DNA of 64,000 nt from Caballeronia glebae (GCF_001545035.1 NZ_FCOJ02000022.1:40049-104048), one strand, 5' to 3'. Positions 9,637-19,381 are shown, counted from the first letter of the stretch. Notes: generated from the sequence alone by a model not told the origin. Program-made: numbers and translations.

Positions 9637-9730
9637 TCGCAGCAGATTTTCTCTCAACTCAAGCCGGGCCCGGCGTTGCGCCAGCGGCACGTCGCGATGA
9701 TCGCGCTCGGCGGCATCATCGGCGCGTGTA
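9637..9730 (+). pseudogene. N-terminal remnant of an amino-acid permease (APC family)
   Basis: The plus frame reads QLKPGPALRQRHVAMIALGG followed by IIGA. This is the hallmark start of AAT-type amino-acid permeases ('LKRGLKxRHIxMIALGGxIG', cytoplasmic tail plus first membrane helix). Immediately afterwards the similarity stops and frames break. One residue is inserted relative to the family (PGPALRQ for PGLRQ). It lies divergent from the MocR remnant, so the pair looks like a former regulator/permease module reduced to about 500 bases. Confidence 0.65.
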
Positions 9731-10069
9731 CGCAAGCTGACCGGCGTGAGCCTCAAAGACGAGAGCACGATGGCGCTGCCCGAGCGAACGATCGATCGGC
9801 TATCGCGTGCATAGCGACGCTCCATGCTTCGCGTAAACCCCGTCGAAAGAAAACGCCTCACGTAAGAAAAGGGTAAGCGCACGCTCTTACCTTAGTCTCC
9901 AGCGCATCGGAATCATAATTCGCCTCGAAAGACATTGCGCGAAGGCATCGCATGCCGTCCCCGCCCGGGGATTTCCTCAATTCAACGCATCGCTGATCGT
10001 TCGCGCGCCCGCCCGAACGCGGGCGCTTTTGCACGCACGGAAAAGACATTCATGCAGGAGACGACGGAA

Positions 10070-10375
10070 ATGGATCTCAAGATCGTGGAGAAAATCAAGT
10101 CGAGCGCCGCCTATGGCGAACTGGTGCGAAAGCGCTCGAAGCTCGGCTGGACGCTGACGGCGCTCGTGCTGATCGTCTATTACGGCTACGTGTTGCTCAT
10201 TGCGTTCAACAAGGATCTGCTCGCCGCGAAGATGGGCGCGGGCGTGATGACGTGGGGCATGCCGATCGGCCTGTTCGTGATCGTCTTCACGGTGGTCATC
10301 ACGGGACTGTACGTGCGTCACGCCAACAGCACGTACGACGAACTCACCGACAAGATCAAGCGGGAGGCCGCATGA
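10070..10375 (+). CDS. yjcH: DUF485 small membrane protein, YjcH-like partner of ActP
   Basis: 101 residues from the ATG at 10070, chosen for an AGGAG nine bases upstream. An in-frame ATG at 10052 would add six residues and cannot be excluded. Two membrane segments ([19 protein letters not shown] and [21 protein letters not shown]) flank a short loop, the DUF485 pattern, with a charged C-terminal tail. Family knowledge: this protein is almost always encoded just before the acetate permease ActP, but its exact job is unclear. Its TGA stop overlaps the actP ATG (ATGA), so the two are co-translated. Confidence 0.88.
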   Translation: MDLKIVEKIKSSAAYGELVRKRSKLGWTLTALVLIVYYGYVLLIAFNKDLLAAKMGAGVMTWGMPIGLFVIVFTVVITGLYVRHANSTYDELTDKIKREAA

Positions 10376-12033
10376 AGTCGCAACGCATCTTCACGGCGGG
10401 CGCACTTTTTACCGCGTCCGCCAGTTCATTCGCCGCAGGCGGCGATCTCGGTCAGGCGGTCAAGCAGGCGACCAACTGGACCGCGATATGCATGTTCATC
10501 GCGTTCGTGATCGCGACCCTCTTCATCACCAAGTGGGCCGCGAAAAAGACGCGCTCCGCCGCCGATTTCTACACGGCGGGCGGCGGCATCACGGGCTTTC
10601 AGAACGGTCTCGCGATCGCGGGCGACTTCATGTCGGCGGCTTCGTTTCTGGGCATTTCGGCGGCGGTTTATAGCAACGGCTATGACGGCCTGATCTATTC
10701 GATCGGCTTTCTCGTCGGCTGGCCGATCATCACGTTTCTGATGGCGGAGCGTCTGCGCAACCTCGGCCGCTTCACGTTCGCCGATGTCGCCGCATATCGC
10801 TTCAAGCAGACGCCGATTCGCGCGTTCGCCGCGTCGGGCACGCTCGTTGTCGTCGCGTTCTATCTGATCGCGCAGATGGTCGGCGCGGGACAGCTCATCA
10901 AGCTGTTGTTCGGCCTCGAATACTGGATCGCGGTGGTGATCGTCGGCGCGCTGATGATGGTGTACGTGCTCTTCGGCGGCATGACCGCGACGACCTGGGT
11001 GCAGATCATCAAGGCGTGTCTGCTGCTTGCGGGCGCTTCGTTCATGGCGTTCATGGTGCTGTGGCAATTCCACTTCAGCCCCGAGGCGCTCTTCGCGAAG
11101 GCCGTCGACGTGCACGAGAAGAAGGCGTCGATCATGGGCCCGGGCAACTTCATCAAGGACCCGATTTCGGCGATCTCGTTCGGCATCGCGCTCATGTTCG
11201 GCACGGCCGGGCTGCCGCATATCCTGATGCGTTTCTTTACCGTGCCCAACGCGAAGGAAGCGCGCAAGTCGGTGTTCTGGGCGACGACGTGGATCGGCTA
11301 CTTCTACATTCTCACGTTCATCATCGGCTTCGGCGCCATCGTGATGGTGAGCACCAATCCGATGTTCAAGGATGCCGGCGGCAAGCTGCTCGGCGGCACG
11401 AACATGGCGGCGGTGCATCTCGCGAGCGCGGTCGGCGGCAACGTGTTCCTCGGCTTCATCTCGGCAGTTGCATTTGCAACTATCCTGGCGGTGGTCGCGG
11501 GATTGACGCTCGCAGGTGCATCCGCGGTGTCGCACGATCTCTACGCGACCGTGTTCAAGAAGGGCCGCGCATCCAGCGCGAGCGAGCTGCGTGTGTCGCG
11601 CATGACGACGATCGTGCTCGGCATCGTCGCGGTCGTGCTCGGCATCGTGTTCGAAAAGCAGAACATCGCGTTCATGGTGTCGCTCGCGTTCGCGGTGGCG
11701 GCATCCGCCAATTTTCCGGTGCTCTTCATGTCCGTTCTGTGGCGCGGCTGCACGACGCGCGGCGCGGCGGTCGGCGGCTTTCTCGGCCTGCTTTCGGCCG
11801 TCGCGATGACGATCCTCTCGAAGGCCGTGTGGGTGGACGTGTTCCACTACGCGAATGCGCCGTTCCCGTATGCATCGCCCGCACTGTTCTCGATGGCGAT
11901 CGGCTTCATTGGCATATGGCTCTTCTCCGTGACCGACAAATCGGCGCGTGCCCGCGTCGATAAAGCGGGCTTCGAAGCGCAGACGGTGCGCTCCGAAACG
12001 GGCATCGGCGCGGTGGAGGGCGCGAGCCACTGA
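10372..12033 (+). CDS. actP: Cation/acetate symporter ActP (SSS family)
   Basis: 553 residues, normal for ActP. The start at 10372 has GGGAGG upstream and overlaps yjcH. A signal-like first segment ([19 protein letters not shown]) is followed by about thirteen membrane helices. Motifs match the sodium:solute symporter family: [50 protein letters not shown] and [20 protein letters not shown]. Function: sodium- or proton-coupled uptake of acetate and other short monocarboxylates such as propionate or glyoxylate at the inner membrane. No acetyl-CoA synthetase lies nearby in this window. Confidence 0.93.
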   Translation: MKSQRIFTAGALFTASASSFAAGGDLGQAVKQATNWTAICMFIAFVIATLFITKWAAKKTRSAADFYTAGGGITGFQNGLAIAGDFMSAASFLGISAAVYSNGYDGLIYSIGFLVGWPIITFLMAERLRNLGRFTFADVAAYRFKQTPIRAFAASGTLVVVAFYLIAQMVGAGQLIKLLFGLEYWIAVVIVGALMMVYVLFGGMTATTWVQIIKACLLLAGASFMAFMVLWQFHFSPEALFAKAVDVHEKKASIMGPGNFIKDPISAISFGIALMFGTAGLPHILMRFFTVPNAKEARKSVFWATTWIGYFYILTFIIGFGAIVMVSTNPMFKDAGGKLLGGTNMAAVHLASAVGGNVFLGFISAVAFATILAVVAGLTLAGASAVSHDLYATVFKKGRASSASELRVSRMTTIVLGIVAVVLGIVFEKQNIAFMVSLAFAVAASANFPVLFMSVLWRGCTTRGAAVGGFLGLLSAVAMTILSKAVWVDVFHYANAPFPYASPALFSMAIGFIGIWLFSVTDKSARARVDKAGFEAQTVRSETGIGAVEGASH

Positions 12034-12045
12034 CGTGATGCCGAA

Positions 12046-12073
12046 GCGGCGGCGCGCGCTCGAACGCCGCCGC
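12046..12073 (+). terminator. GC hairpin after actP
   Basis: GCGGCGGCG and CGCCGCCGC pair around a 10-base loop, 13 bases after the actP stop. It is a plausible terminator, but there is no T-run. Confidence 0.4.
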
Positions 12074-12188
12074 CGTCAGCGTGATTCGTCGTATACCGGG
12101 GATGCCGCGCGCGTCCGAATGGCGAGTAGAAAATGCGTTAAGCTCGGTGCAACTGTATGCACGAAGCGCCAACGCATTGGAGCGAGCC

Positions 12189-13646
12189 ATGGAACTGCAG
12201 TGCCCCAGTCTTTTCGAGCAATCGGCGTATATCGGCGGCGTGTGGGTCGACAATACTTCGCTGCCGCGCGTGCCCGTCACCAATCCGTCCACGAAGGAGA
12301 CCATCGGCTCGGTGCCGCAGGTCACGGCCGAGCAGGTGAGCGAGGCGATCGAGTGCGCGCACGCGGCCTTGCAGGACTGGCGTAGCTGGAGCAGCCGCGA
12401 GCGCGCGTCGGTGCTCAGAGAGTGGGGGCGGCTCGTCGAACATCATCGCGACGATCTCGCCATCATCTTGTGCCGCGAGCAAGGCAAGCCGCTGCACGAA
12501 GCGCGTTCCGAAATCACGCAGGCCGCGAATTATCTCGACTGGTTCGCGGAGGAAGCGCGCCGCATTTACGGCGACAACATCCCGGCGCCGCGGCGCAATC
12601 AGCGTATCCGCGTGCTGCATCAGCCGATCGGCGTGTGCGGCGCCATCACATCGTGGACCTTTCCTTCGTCGATGGTCGCGCGACGCGTCGGCGCCGCGCT
12701 CGCGGCGGGCTGCACGGTCATTCATCATCCCGATCCGCAGACGCCTTTCTCGGCGCTCGCGTTGTGCGTGCTCGGCGAGAACGCGGGCTTGCCGCGCGGC
12801 GTGCTCTCCGTGTTGACGGGCGAGGGCGAGCCGGTCAGAAGCGCGCTGCTCGCCAGCCCCGATGTGCGAAAGGTATCGTTCACCGGTTCCATCGACGAAG
12901 GCAAGCGGCTGATGACCTTGTGCGCGCCCACGGTGAAGAAGATGTCGCTCGAACTGGGTGCGAACTGTCCTTTCATCGTATTCGACGATGCGGATATCGA
13001 TCTCGCCGTGAAAGGCGCGCTCGATGCGCGTTTTCGCCACTCGGGCCAGGCGGCGATGTGCGCCAACCGTTTCTTCGTGCATGAGGACGTGTACGAGACG
13101 TTCGTCGCGAAACTCGTCTCGAAGGTCGCGTTGCTGAAGGTGAGCGACGGGCTGGACGAGGGCGCGCAGATCGGCCCGCTCATCGGCGAAGCGGCGGTGA
13201 CGCGCGTCGAAAGTCTCGTCGCTGAAGCGGTGAGGCTCGGCGCGAAGATCGCGGCGGGCGGCTCGCGTGTCGCACCGGAATCGAACTTCTTCAGGCCGAC
13301 GGTGCTCACGGGCGTCGATCCGTCGATGAGCGTGTGCGGCGACGAAGTCCTCGGGCCGGTTGCGAGCGTGCTGCCGTTCAGGGACGAGGACGACGTCATC
13401 ACGTTCGCGAACGACACGCGCACCGGCCTCGCGGCTTACTTCTACACGGCGGATATCAGCCGCGCGTTCAGAGTGATGGAGGCGCTCGAATGCGGTGTCG
13501 TGGGCGTGAACGATAGCCTTGTGTTCAACGAAGTCGCGCCGTTCGGCGGCATCAAAGAGTCGGGGATGGGGCGCGAAGGGGCGTCGTCGGGCGTCGAGGA
13601 ATATCTGGAATCGAAGTATGTTTGTTTTGGGAATCTGGAGCGATAG
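12189..13646 (+). CDS. Aldehyde dehydrogenase-like protein, probable pseudoenzyme
   Basis: 485 residues, full length for NAD(P)-dependent aldehyde dehydrogenases of the succinate-semialdehyde type; the start at 12189 has GGAG upstream. The fold is intact from end to end (VTNPSTKETIGSV, VSFTGSIDEGK, EVLGPVASVLPF, FGGIKESGMGREGASSGVEE). The catalytic positions are not. The family PWNFP oxyanion-hole Asn is Thr (SWTFPSS). The cofactor-binding Lys of 'VVKPA' is His (VIHHPDPQTP). The nucleophile Cys of GQxC is Ala (GQAAMCANR, though the next-but-one Cys remains). ELGG is ELGA. The general-base Glu is kept. The frame is undamaged, so this looks like a conserved but non-catalytic or re-purposed protein rather than a decaying gene. 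It lies downstream of actP, but a hairpin separates them. Confidence 0.85.
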   Translation: MELQCPSLFEQSAYIGGVWVDNTSLPRVPVTNPSTKETIGSVPQVTAEQVSEAIECAHAALQDWRSWSSRERASVLREWGRLVEHHRDDLAIILCREQGKPLHEARSEITQAANYLDWFAEEARRIYGDNIPAPRRNQRIRVLHQPIGVCGAITSWTFPSSMVARRVGAALAAGCTVIHHPDPQTPFSALALCVLGENAGLPRGVLSVLTGEGEPVRSALLASPDVRKVSFTGSIDEGKRLMTLCAPTVKKMSLELGANCPFIVFDDADIDLAVKGALDARFRHSGQAAMCANRFFVHEDVYETFVAKLVSKVALLKVSDGLDEGAQIGPLIGEAAVTRVESLVAEAVRLGAKIAAGGSRVAPESNFFRPTVLTGVDPSMSVCGDEVLGPVASVLPFRDEDDVITFANDTRTGLAAYFYTADISRAFRVMEALECGVVGVNDSLVFNEVAPFGGIKESGMGREGASSGVEEYLESKYVCFGNLER

Positions 13647-13675
13647 TTCGGGGCGCATTGGCATGAACAGCGGCG

Positions 13676-16417
13676 CTAGCGTCCCATCGCAGCACTCGCC
13701 TCCTCATGCAGTCGCACGGCCATGACGGGCGCTTCCGGGCCCACGTGCGATAACTTCATAAGACGCGGTTGCAGCAGCAGCGCGACGAGTCCGCTCCATC
13801 CCGTCTGATGCGAAGCGCCGACACCGCGCCCATTGTCGCCATGAAAGTACTCGTGAAAGAGAATGAGATCGCGCGAGCGCGGATCAGCTTGCAGCATCGG
13901 ATACGCGGCCATGACGGGGCGCTTGCCTTCGGCATCTTTCAGAAAGAGCGTGCCGATGCGCCGTGACAGATCGTCCGCGATTTCGCTTAGCGAATGCATT
14001 TTCCCCGAGCCCGTCGGATGCTCGACGCGAAACTCATCCCCGTAATAGCGATGAAACTCGTAGAGCGATTCGATCAGCAAGTAGTTGACCGGCATCCAGA
14101 TCGGTCCACGCCAGTTCGAATTGCCGCCGAACACACGCGAGTCCGATTCCGCGGGCAAGTATCGGATGCAGACGTTCACGCCATCGTGATCGAAGATATA
14201 AGGCTTGTCGCAATGCACGCGGGACAACGCGCGCACGCCATAGTCGGACAGGAACTCGCTTTCATCCAGCGTGCGGCGCAACAGCGCTTTCATGCGATGT
14301 CCGCGCAATAGCGAGAGCAAGGTCGTGTTGCCTTTGCCGGGCTCGGTCCAGCGCGATACGAGTTTCGCGAGATTGGGCCGATGATCGAGAAACCACGCGA
14401 GGCGTTCACGCAGTCCGGGCAGGTCGCCGTACACGCCTTCTTCGAGCACATGAACGGCGAACAGCGGAATCAGTCCGACGATCGATCGAATGCGCATGGG
14501 CACGCGCGCGCCGTTCGGCAGATGCAATACATCGTAGAAGAATTCGTCGCTGCCGTCCCATAGGCCGGTGTTGCAGACTTCGCCGCAACTCACGGCTTCC
14601 GCGATATACAGGAAGTGCTCGAAGAACTTCACCGCGATCTCGACATACGACTCGTTCGTCATCGCGAGTTCGAGGCCGATCTGCATGAGGTCGAGCGCGT
14701 ACGACGCCATCCATGCGGTGCCGTCGGCCTGATCGATGCGTCCGCCCGTCGGCAGCGGTTGCGAACGGTCGAAGATGCCGATATTGTCGAGTCCGAGAAA
14801 ACCGCCCTGAAAGATATTGCGGTCGTCGGCGTCCTTGCGGTTGACCCACCACGCGAAGTTGAGCAGGAGCTTGTGAAACATGACTTCGAGAAACGCATGA
14901 TCGCCGATGCCGGTCATCTCGCGATCGAGCTCGAACACACGCCACGTCGCCCATGCATGGACCGGCGGGTTCGCATCGCCGAATGCCCATTCATACGCGG
15001 GCAATTGCCCGTTCGGATGCATGTAGCGCTCCTTCACGAGCAATAACAACTGCTTCTTCGCGAAGTCGGGATCGATCGTCGCGAACGCGACCGCATGAAA
15101 CGCGAGATCCCACGATGCATACCACGGGTATTCCCATTTGTCCGGCATCGACACGATGTCGCCGTTGCACATGTGCCGCCAGTCCGCATTGCGGCCGTGC
15201 CGGCGTTCCTTCGGCGGGGTGGGCTGGTTCGGATCGCCGTCGTGCCAGCGCGTGACGTCGAACTGGTAATACTGCTTCGTCCATAACATGCCGGCGAGCG
15301 CCTGACGTTGCACGAGGCGCGCGTCGGCGTCGTCGATGTCGTGTTGCAACGTCGCGTAGAACTCGTCGGCTTCCGCTTCGCGGCGCGCGAAGAGTTGCGC
15401 CATGTCGAGCGGAGGATCGTTCGAAACCGATGCCGGACGCCAGCGCAAATACATCACGGAGCGTGTCTGCGGCGCGAGTTGCAGATGCACGTGCGCGGCG
15501 CTACGCGTGCCGTGATCGCGTCGTATCGCCTGTTCGTCGCCTTCGACGAGATAGTCGTTGAAGCCATCCTTGAACGGTCCCGCGCCCTCGATGCCATAAA
15601 TACGACGAACGTTCGTGTCGTTCTCGCAAAAGAGCCATTCGACCGGCGCCTCTGCCGAAGCCGTGACGAGCATCGCGCCCTGCGAAGGATTGTGCGCAAT
15701 GACACGCGCGCCTTCTCGCGCATCGTGCTCCAGCTTCAGCGACGGCTTGCCCCACTTGCTCGACCACGCCCATCGGTTGCGCGCCCAGAATTGCGGCAGC
15801 ACATGAAGCGCTGCGGCCTCGTTCGCGCGATTCTCGACGGACACGCGCATCACGATGTCATCCGGCGCGTACTTCGCATATTCGACGCAGACATCGAAGT
15901 AGCGGTCGTCGTCGAACACGCCGGTGTCGAGCACTTCGTATTCGGGCTGATCGGGACCGCGCCGCTTGTTCTCGTCGATGAGTTGCTGATACGGATACGC
16001 GTCGTGCGGATACTTGTACAGCATCTTCATGTACGAATGCGTCGGCGTGCCGTCGAGATAGAAGTACAGCTCCTTCACATCCTCGCCGTGATTGCCTTGC
16101 TCGTTCGTGAGACCGAAGAGCCGTTCCTTGATGATCGGATCGCGGCCGTTCCACAACGCGAGCGACACGCACCAGTCGAGCGGGTCGTTGCCGAATCCCG
16201 CGATGCCGTCCTCTCCCCAGCGATACATGCGGCTGCGCGCATGGTCGTGCGGAAAGTAGTCCCACGCGGTGCCGTATTCGCTGTAGTCCTCGCGGACCGT
16301 GCCCCATTGACGCTCGCTTAAGTACGGTCCCCAGCGGCGCCACTGGTCGAGATCGGCGCCGTGCAGACGGGCGCCTTCTTTCGTTTGCAGCAGATGGATT
16401 GCGCGTAGCGGTGGCAT
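13676..16417 (-). CDS. MGH1-like glycoside hydrolase (GH63-type clan, putative glucosidase)
   Basis: 913 residues. The ATG at 16417 has GGAG nine bases upstream. The protein has an N-terminal beta-sandwich region (WGPYLSERQWGTVREDYS, AWDYFPHDHARSRMYRWGE) followed by an (alpha/alpha)6-barrel region with many aromatic and acidic motifs (WEYPWYASWDLAFHAVAFA, GRIDQADGTAWMASYALD, RGPIWMPVNYLLIESLYE, HQTGWSGLVALLL). Family knowledge: this matches proteins annotated 'glucosidase' or MGH1-like, related to mannosylglycerate hydrolase and GH63 enzymes. No signal peptide is seen, so it is probably cytoplasmic. The true substrate is unknown; trehalose-, glucosylglycerate- or mannosylglycerate-type compatible solutes are reasonable guesses. 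It stands alone, convergent with the ALDH-like gene. Confidence 0.85.
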   Translation of the reverse strand: MPPLRAIHLLQTKEGARLHGADLDQWRRWGPYLSERQWGTVREDYSEYGTAWDYFPHDHARSRMYRWGEDGIAGFGNDPLDWCVSLALWNGRDPIIKERLFGLTNEQGNHGEDVKELYFYLDGTPTHSYMKMLYKYPHDAYPYQQLIDENKRRGPDQPEYEVLDTGVFDDDRYFDVCVEYAKYAPDDIVMRVSVENRANEAAALHVLPQFWARNRWAWSSKWGKPSLKLEHDAREGARVIAHNPSQGAMLVTASAEAPVEWLFCENDTNVRRIYGIEGAGPFKDGFNDYLVEGDEQAIRRDHGTRSAAHVHLQLAPQTRSVMYLRWRPASVSNDPPLDMAQLFARREAEADEFYATLQHDIDDADARLVQRQALAGMLWTKQYYQFDVTRWHDGDPNQPTPPKERRHGRNADWRHMCNGDIVSMPDKWEYPWYASWDLAFHAVAFATIDPDFAKKQLLLLVKERYMHPNGQLPAYEWAFGDANPPVHAWATWRVFELDREMTGIGDHAFLEVMFHKLLLNFAWWVNRKDADDRNIFQGGFLGLDNIGIFDRSQPLPTGGRIDQADGTAWMASYALDLMQIGLELAMTNESYVEIAVKFFEHFLYIAEAVSCGEVCNTGLWDGSDEFFYDVLHLPNGARVPMRIRSIVGLIPLFAVHVLEEGVYGDLPGLRERLAWFLDHRPNLAKLVSRWTEPGKGNTTLLSLLRGHRMKALLRRTLDESEFLSDYGVRALSRVHCDKPYIFDHDGVNVCIRYLPAESDSRVFGGNSNWRGPIWMPVNYLLIESLYEFHRYYGDEFRVEHPTGSGKMHSLSEIADDLSRRIGTLFLKDAEGKRPVMAAYPMLQADPRSRDLILFHEYFHGDNGRGVGASHQTGWSGLVALLLQPRLMKLSHVGPEAPVMAVRLHEEASAAMGR

Positions 16418-16482
16418 TGCGAGCTCCGTTGCGGTTGCTCATCCAATACGTTCGATGCGGTTTTCCGATGATAAGCGAAGTG

Positions 16483-16509
16483 AAAAAAAGCGCGGTGGTC
16501 GCCGCGCTT
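16483..16509 (-). terminator. Rho-independent terminator of dctA
   Basis: On the minus strand AAGCGCGG and CCGCGCTT pair around six bases and are followed by seven T residues. It lies six bases past the dctA stop codon. Confidence 0.85.
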
Positions 16510-16515
16510 CGAGAC

Positions 16516-17922
16516 TCATCGTGCCGTTTTCAGCGAGATGCCCTCCGGATGGGGATTGGCGTCGTTCATGTCTTCGGGAAGAAGATTGCCATCGGCGAGC
16601 CGCTGGTCCGCTTCGGCGGTCTCCGGATAACGCTCCGGATAGAGATGCCGTTCGCTCACGGCCGCATCGAAGGTATGCGACCACTTCGCGATCACGACCG
16701 TCGCAAGGCTATTGCCGATGGTGTTGCACGTGGCGATAGCCATCGACATGAAACGGTACACGCCGAAGATCAACGCGAGCCCTTCGACGGGAAGGATGCC
16801 CGTGGACGTGACGGTCGCCGCGAACACCACGAACGATCCGCCCGAGACCGTGGCCGCGCCTTTCGACGTCAGCAGCATCAACAAGAGGATGCCGATCTGA
16901 TGCTCCACCGTGATCGGCACGCCATAAGCATGCGCAATAAACATGACGCCCATCGACATGAAGATCGACGTGCCGTCGAGATTGAACGCATAGCCTGTCG
17001 GCAGCACGAGACCGACGGTCTGCTTCGCGCAGCCGAGCCGTTCGAGCTTGATCAAAAGACGCGGCAATGCGCTTTCTGACGACGCCGTGCCGAGCACGAT
17101 GAAGATCTCGTCCTTGATATAGCGCAGAAAGCGCCACAGGCTGAAGCCGGCAAGCTTGGCGATGATGCCCATGACCACGACGATGAACAGCGCGATCACC
17201 GCATAGAAGCTCAAGACGAGTTGCGCCAGCGCGATCAGCACAGCCGTGCCGTTGCTGCCCACCGAATACGCAACCGCGCCGAGCGTGCCGAGCGGCGCGA
17301 GCTTCATCACCAGGTTGATGAACGAGAACAGCACTTCGGAAACGAGGTCGAGTCCCTCGTTGATACGCACGCGGCGGCGCTCGGGAATCGCGAGAATGCC
17401 GATGCCCACCATGATCGCGAGTACGACGACTTGCAGAAGTTCGCCCTTCGCGAACGCGCCGATGAAGTTATCCGGCACGATATGCATCACGAATTCGGTG
17501 AAGCCTTGCGGCGCGGCTTTGGCGGACGTCGCGGGCACGGCGCCGACCGCGACGGCGGTCATCGCCTTGCCCGTTTGCAGCAGATTGCCCGCGAACAGGC
17601 CGACCGTGAGCGCGATCGTCGAGACGACTTCGAAGTAGACGATCGCTCTCCAGCCGACGCGCCCCGCGCTCTTCACGTCGCCCGCCGAAGCGATGCCGTG
17701 CACGATCGTGAGAAACACGAGCGGCGCAACGCCGGCCTTGATGAGCGCGAGAAAGATATCGCCAAGCACTTTTAGCTGCGCGCCGAACTTCGGAAAGACG
17801 AGACCGACCGCAATGCCGATCACGAGCGACACGAGCACCTGCATGCCGAGCTTGCGGTACCACGGCAGCTTCTTCGGCGGTGTGACGGTCGTGTCGTCGT
17901 GTAATGCGTTTTCGTTATTCAT
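16516..17922 (-). CDS. dctA: C4-dicarboxylate:cation symporter DctA (DAACS family)
   Basis: 468 residues from the ATG at 17922, preferred over 17937 because GGAGGAG lies six bases before it. It has eight membrane helices plus hairpins, with the family signatures SSESALPRLLIKLERLG, FNLDGTSIFMSMGVMFIAHA, LTSKGAATVSGGSFVVFAAT and TCNTIGNSLATVVIAKW. Function: sodium- or proton-driven uptake of fumarate, malate, succinate or related acids. It lies 27 bases after the lyase gene and before a strong terminator, so the two form a short operon. The pairing suggests uptake of, or exchange for, the lyase's dicarboxylate substrate or product. Confidence 0.92.
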   Translation of the reverse strand: MNNENALHDDTTVTPPKKLPWYRKLGMQVLVSLVIGIAVGLVFPKFGAQLKVLGDIFLALIKAGVAPLVFLTIVHGIASAGDVKSAGRVGWRAIVYFEVVSTIALTVGLFAGNLLQTGKAMTAVAVGAVPATSAKAAPQGFTEFVMHIVPDNFIGAFAKGELLQVVVLAIMVGIGILAIPERRRVRINEGLDLVSEVLFSFINLVMKLAPLGTLGAVAYSVGSNGTAVLIALAQLVLSFYAVIALFIVVVMGIIAKLAGFSLWRFLRYIKDEIFIVLGTASSESALPRLLIKLERLGCAKQTVGLVLPTGYAFNLDGTSIFMSMGVMFIAHAYGVPITVEHQIGILLLMLLTSKGAATVSGGSFVVFAATVTSTGILPVEGLALIFGVYRFMSMAIATCNTIGNSLATVVIAKWSHTFDAAVSERHLYPERYPETAEADQRLADGNLLPEDMNDANPHPEGISLKTAR

Positions 17923-17949
17923 CGCATGCTCCTCCATGACTTTCGATTA

Positions 17950-19320
17950 TCAGATCTCGCTCGACAGCGCGATGGCGCGATCCACCATCTGCGGCGCGAG
18001 GCCGAGATAATTCACGGGATCGGTCATGCGGTCGATGGCGGCGCGGTCGAAGTGTTTCGTCACATCGGGCAATGCGGCGAGCGCTTCGGCGAGCGTGCCG
18101 CCTTGCTCGTTCACGGTGCGGCATGCGTCATACACAATGTCGTGCGCCTGCTGACGGCCGGTGTAGGGCGCCATGCTCATCATCACGGCCTCGGCGACGA
18201 TCAGGCCACGGCTGATGCCAAGGTTGTGCTTCATGCGCGCTTCATCGACGATCAGGCCGCCCAGCGCGAACTTCGCCTGATGCAACGCGCCCGACGTGAG
18301 AATGAAGCTCTCCGGAATCGCGATCCACTCCGCATGCCACGGGCCGGTGGCGCGCTCGAAGTCCTGGATCATTGCGTCGATCATCAGGCCCGCGTGCTGG
18401 CGCACCGCCTTTGCCGCGGCGAGCATGAGTTCGCTCGAAATCGGATTGCGCTTCTGAGGCATGGTGCTGCTCGCGCCGCGTCCCTTCACGAAGGGCTCGT
18501 ACACTTCCGCGAATTCCGTCGATGCCATGATCATGATGTCGAGCGCGATCTTGCCGAGCGAACCCGTCACGAGGGCGAGCAGATTGACCGCTTCTGCAAA
18601 GCCATCGCGCGCGACATGCCAGGTGGTCGCGGGCACGCCGAGCTTCAGTTCTTCGGCGAGCGCCTGCTGCACCGCAAAGCCCTTGTCTCCGAGCGATGCC
18701 AGCGTTCCCGCCGCGCCCGCGAACTCGACGACCCCGACGCGCTCGCGCATCTGCGCGAGGCGCTCCTGATGACGATCGAACATCGCGAGCCAGATCGCGA
18801 CCTTGTAGCCGAACGTCACGGGCAACGCCTGTTGCAAATGCGTGCGGCCGGCCATGGGCGTATCGCGGTGCTTCTTCGCGAGGTCCGCGAGAATCGCGCG
18901 CAAATCGCGGATATCCGCCTCGATGGAATCGAGCGCATCGCGCATTTGCAGCGCAACGGCGGTATCCATGATGTCCTGAGTCGTCGCGCCCCAATGAACG
19001 TAACGTCCGGCCTCGCCGCACATCTTCGCCATCTGATGCACGAGCGGCAGGATCGGATAACCCACGATGTCCGTCTCCTCGCGCATGTGATCGAAATCGA
19101 TGCGCTCGATCTTCGATTCGCGCGCGATCACTTCGGCGGCTTCGGCCGGAATCACGCCCGTGCGCGACTCGGCTTTCGCGAGCGCCACTTCCACGTCGAT
19201 ATAGCGCTGCACCAGCGCGTGATCCGAGAACAGCGCGCGCATTTTCGCAGTGCCGAATGCATCGCGAAACAGCACGGAATCGAACACGGTGCTGGCCAGG
19301 GGAGAAATGGAGCTTGTCAT
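17950..19320 (-). CDS. Fumarase/aspartase-superfamily lyase (adenylosuccinate lyase / carboxymuconate cycloisomerase-like)
   Basis: 456 residues from the ATG at 19320, which has AGAGG five bases upstream; the frame is open to 19362. The superfamily signature GASSTMPQKRNPISSE is present near residue 280, with the first and second conserved blocks at 'HWGATTQDIMDTAVALQMRD' and 'GRTHLQQALPVTFGYK'. Family knowledge: the superfamily performs beta-elimination releasing fumarate, or cycloisomerisation of 3-carboxymuconate. The sequence style is nearest the PcaB/ADSL-like proteins, but there are no protocatechuate or purine genes around. Context with dctA and its own GntR regulator argues for catabolism of an unidentified carboxylic acid. 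Substrate assignment is open. Confidence 0.87.
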   Translation of the reverse strand: MTSSISPLASTVFDSVLFRDAFGTAKMRALFSDHALVQRYIDVEVALAKAESRTGVIPAEAAEVIARESKIERIDFDHMREETDIVGYPILPLVHQMAKMCGEAGRYVHWGATTQDIMDTAVALQMRDALDSIEADIRDLRAILADLAKKHRDTPMAGRTHLQQALPVTFGYKVAIWLAMFDRHQERLAQMRERVGVVEFAGAAGTLASLGDKGFAVQQALAEELKLGVPATTWHVARDGFAEAVNLLALVTGSLGKIALDIMIMASTEFAEVYEPFVKGRGASSTMPQKRNPISSELMLAAAKAVRQHAGLMIDAMIQDFERATGPWHAEWIAIPESFILTSGALHQAKFALGGLIVDEARMKHNLGISRGLIVAEAVMMSMAPYTGRQQAHDIVYDACRTVNEQGGTLAEALAALPDVTKHFDRAAIDRMTDPVNYLGLAPQMVDRAIALSSEI

Positions 19321-19365
19321 GAAAACCTCTCGCGGAAGCAAAAATAGACTGGAACGGGACATCGA

Positions 19366-19381
19366 ATATGTCCGGACATAT
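19366..19381. promoter_or_regulatory. Palindromic operator 1 for the GntR/HutC regulator
   Basis: The 16 bases ATATGTCCGGACATAT form a perfect palindrome in the lyase/gntR intergenic region. It shares the TATGT...ACATA frame with operator 2, centre to centre 24 bases away. Inferred target of the divergent regulator. Confidence 0.7.

Noticed and set aside
9259..9882. 207-codon frame considered as a real gene
   Set aside because: Only the last ~95 codons resemble a protein (MocR C-terminus), with an internal deletion; the first half is opposite a permease fragment and has no recognisable content.
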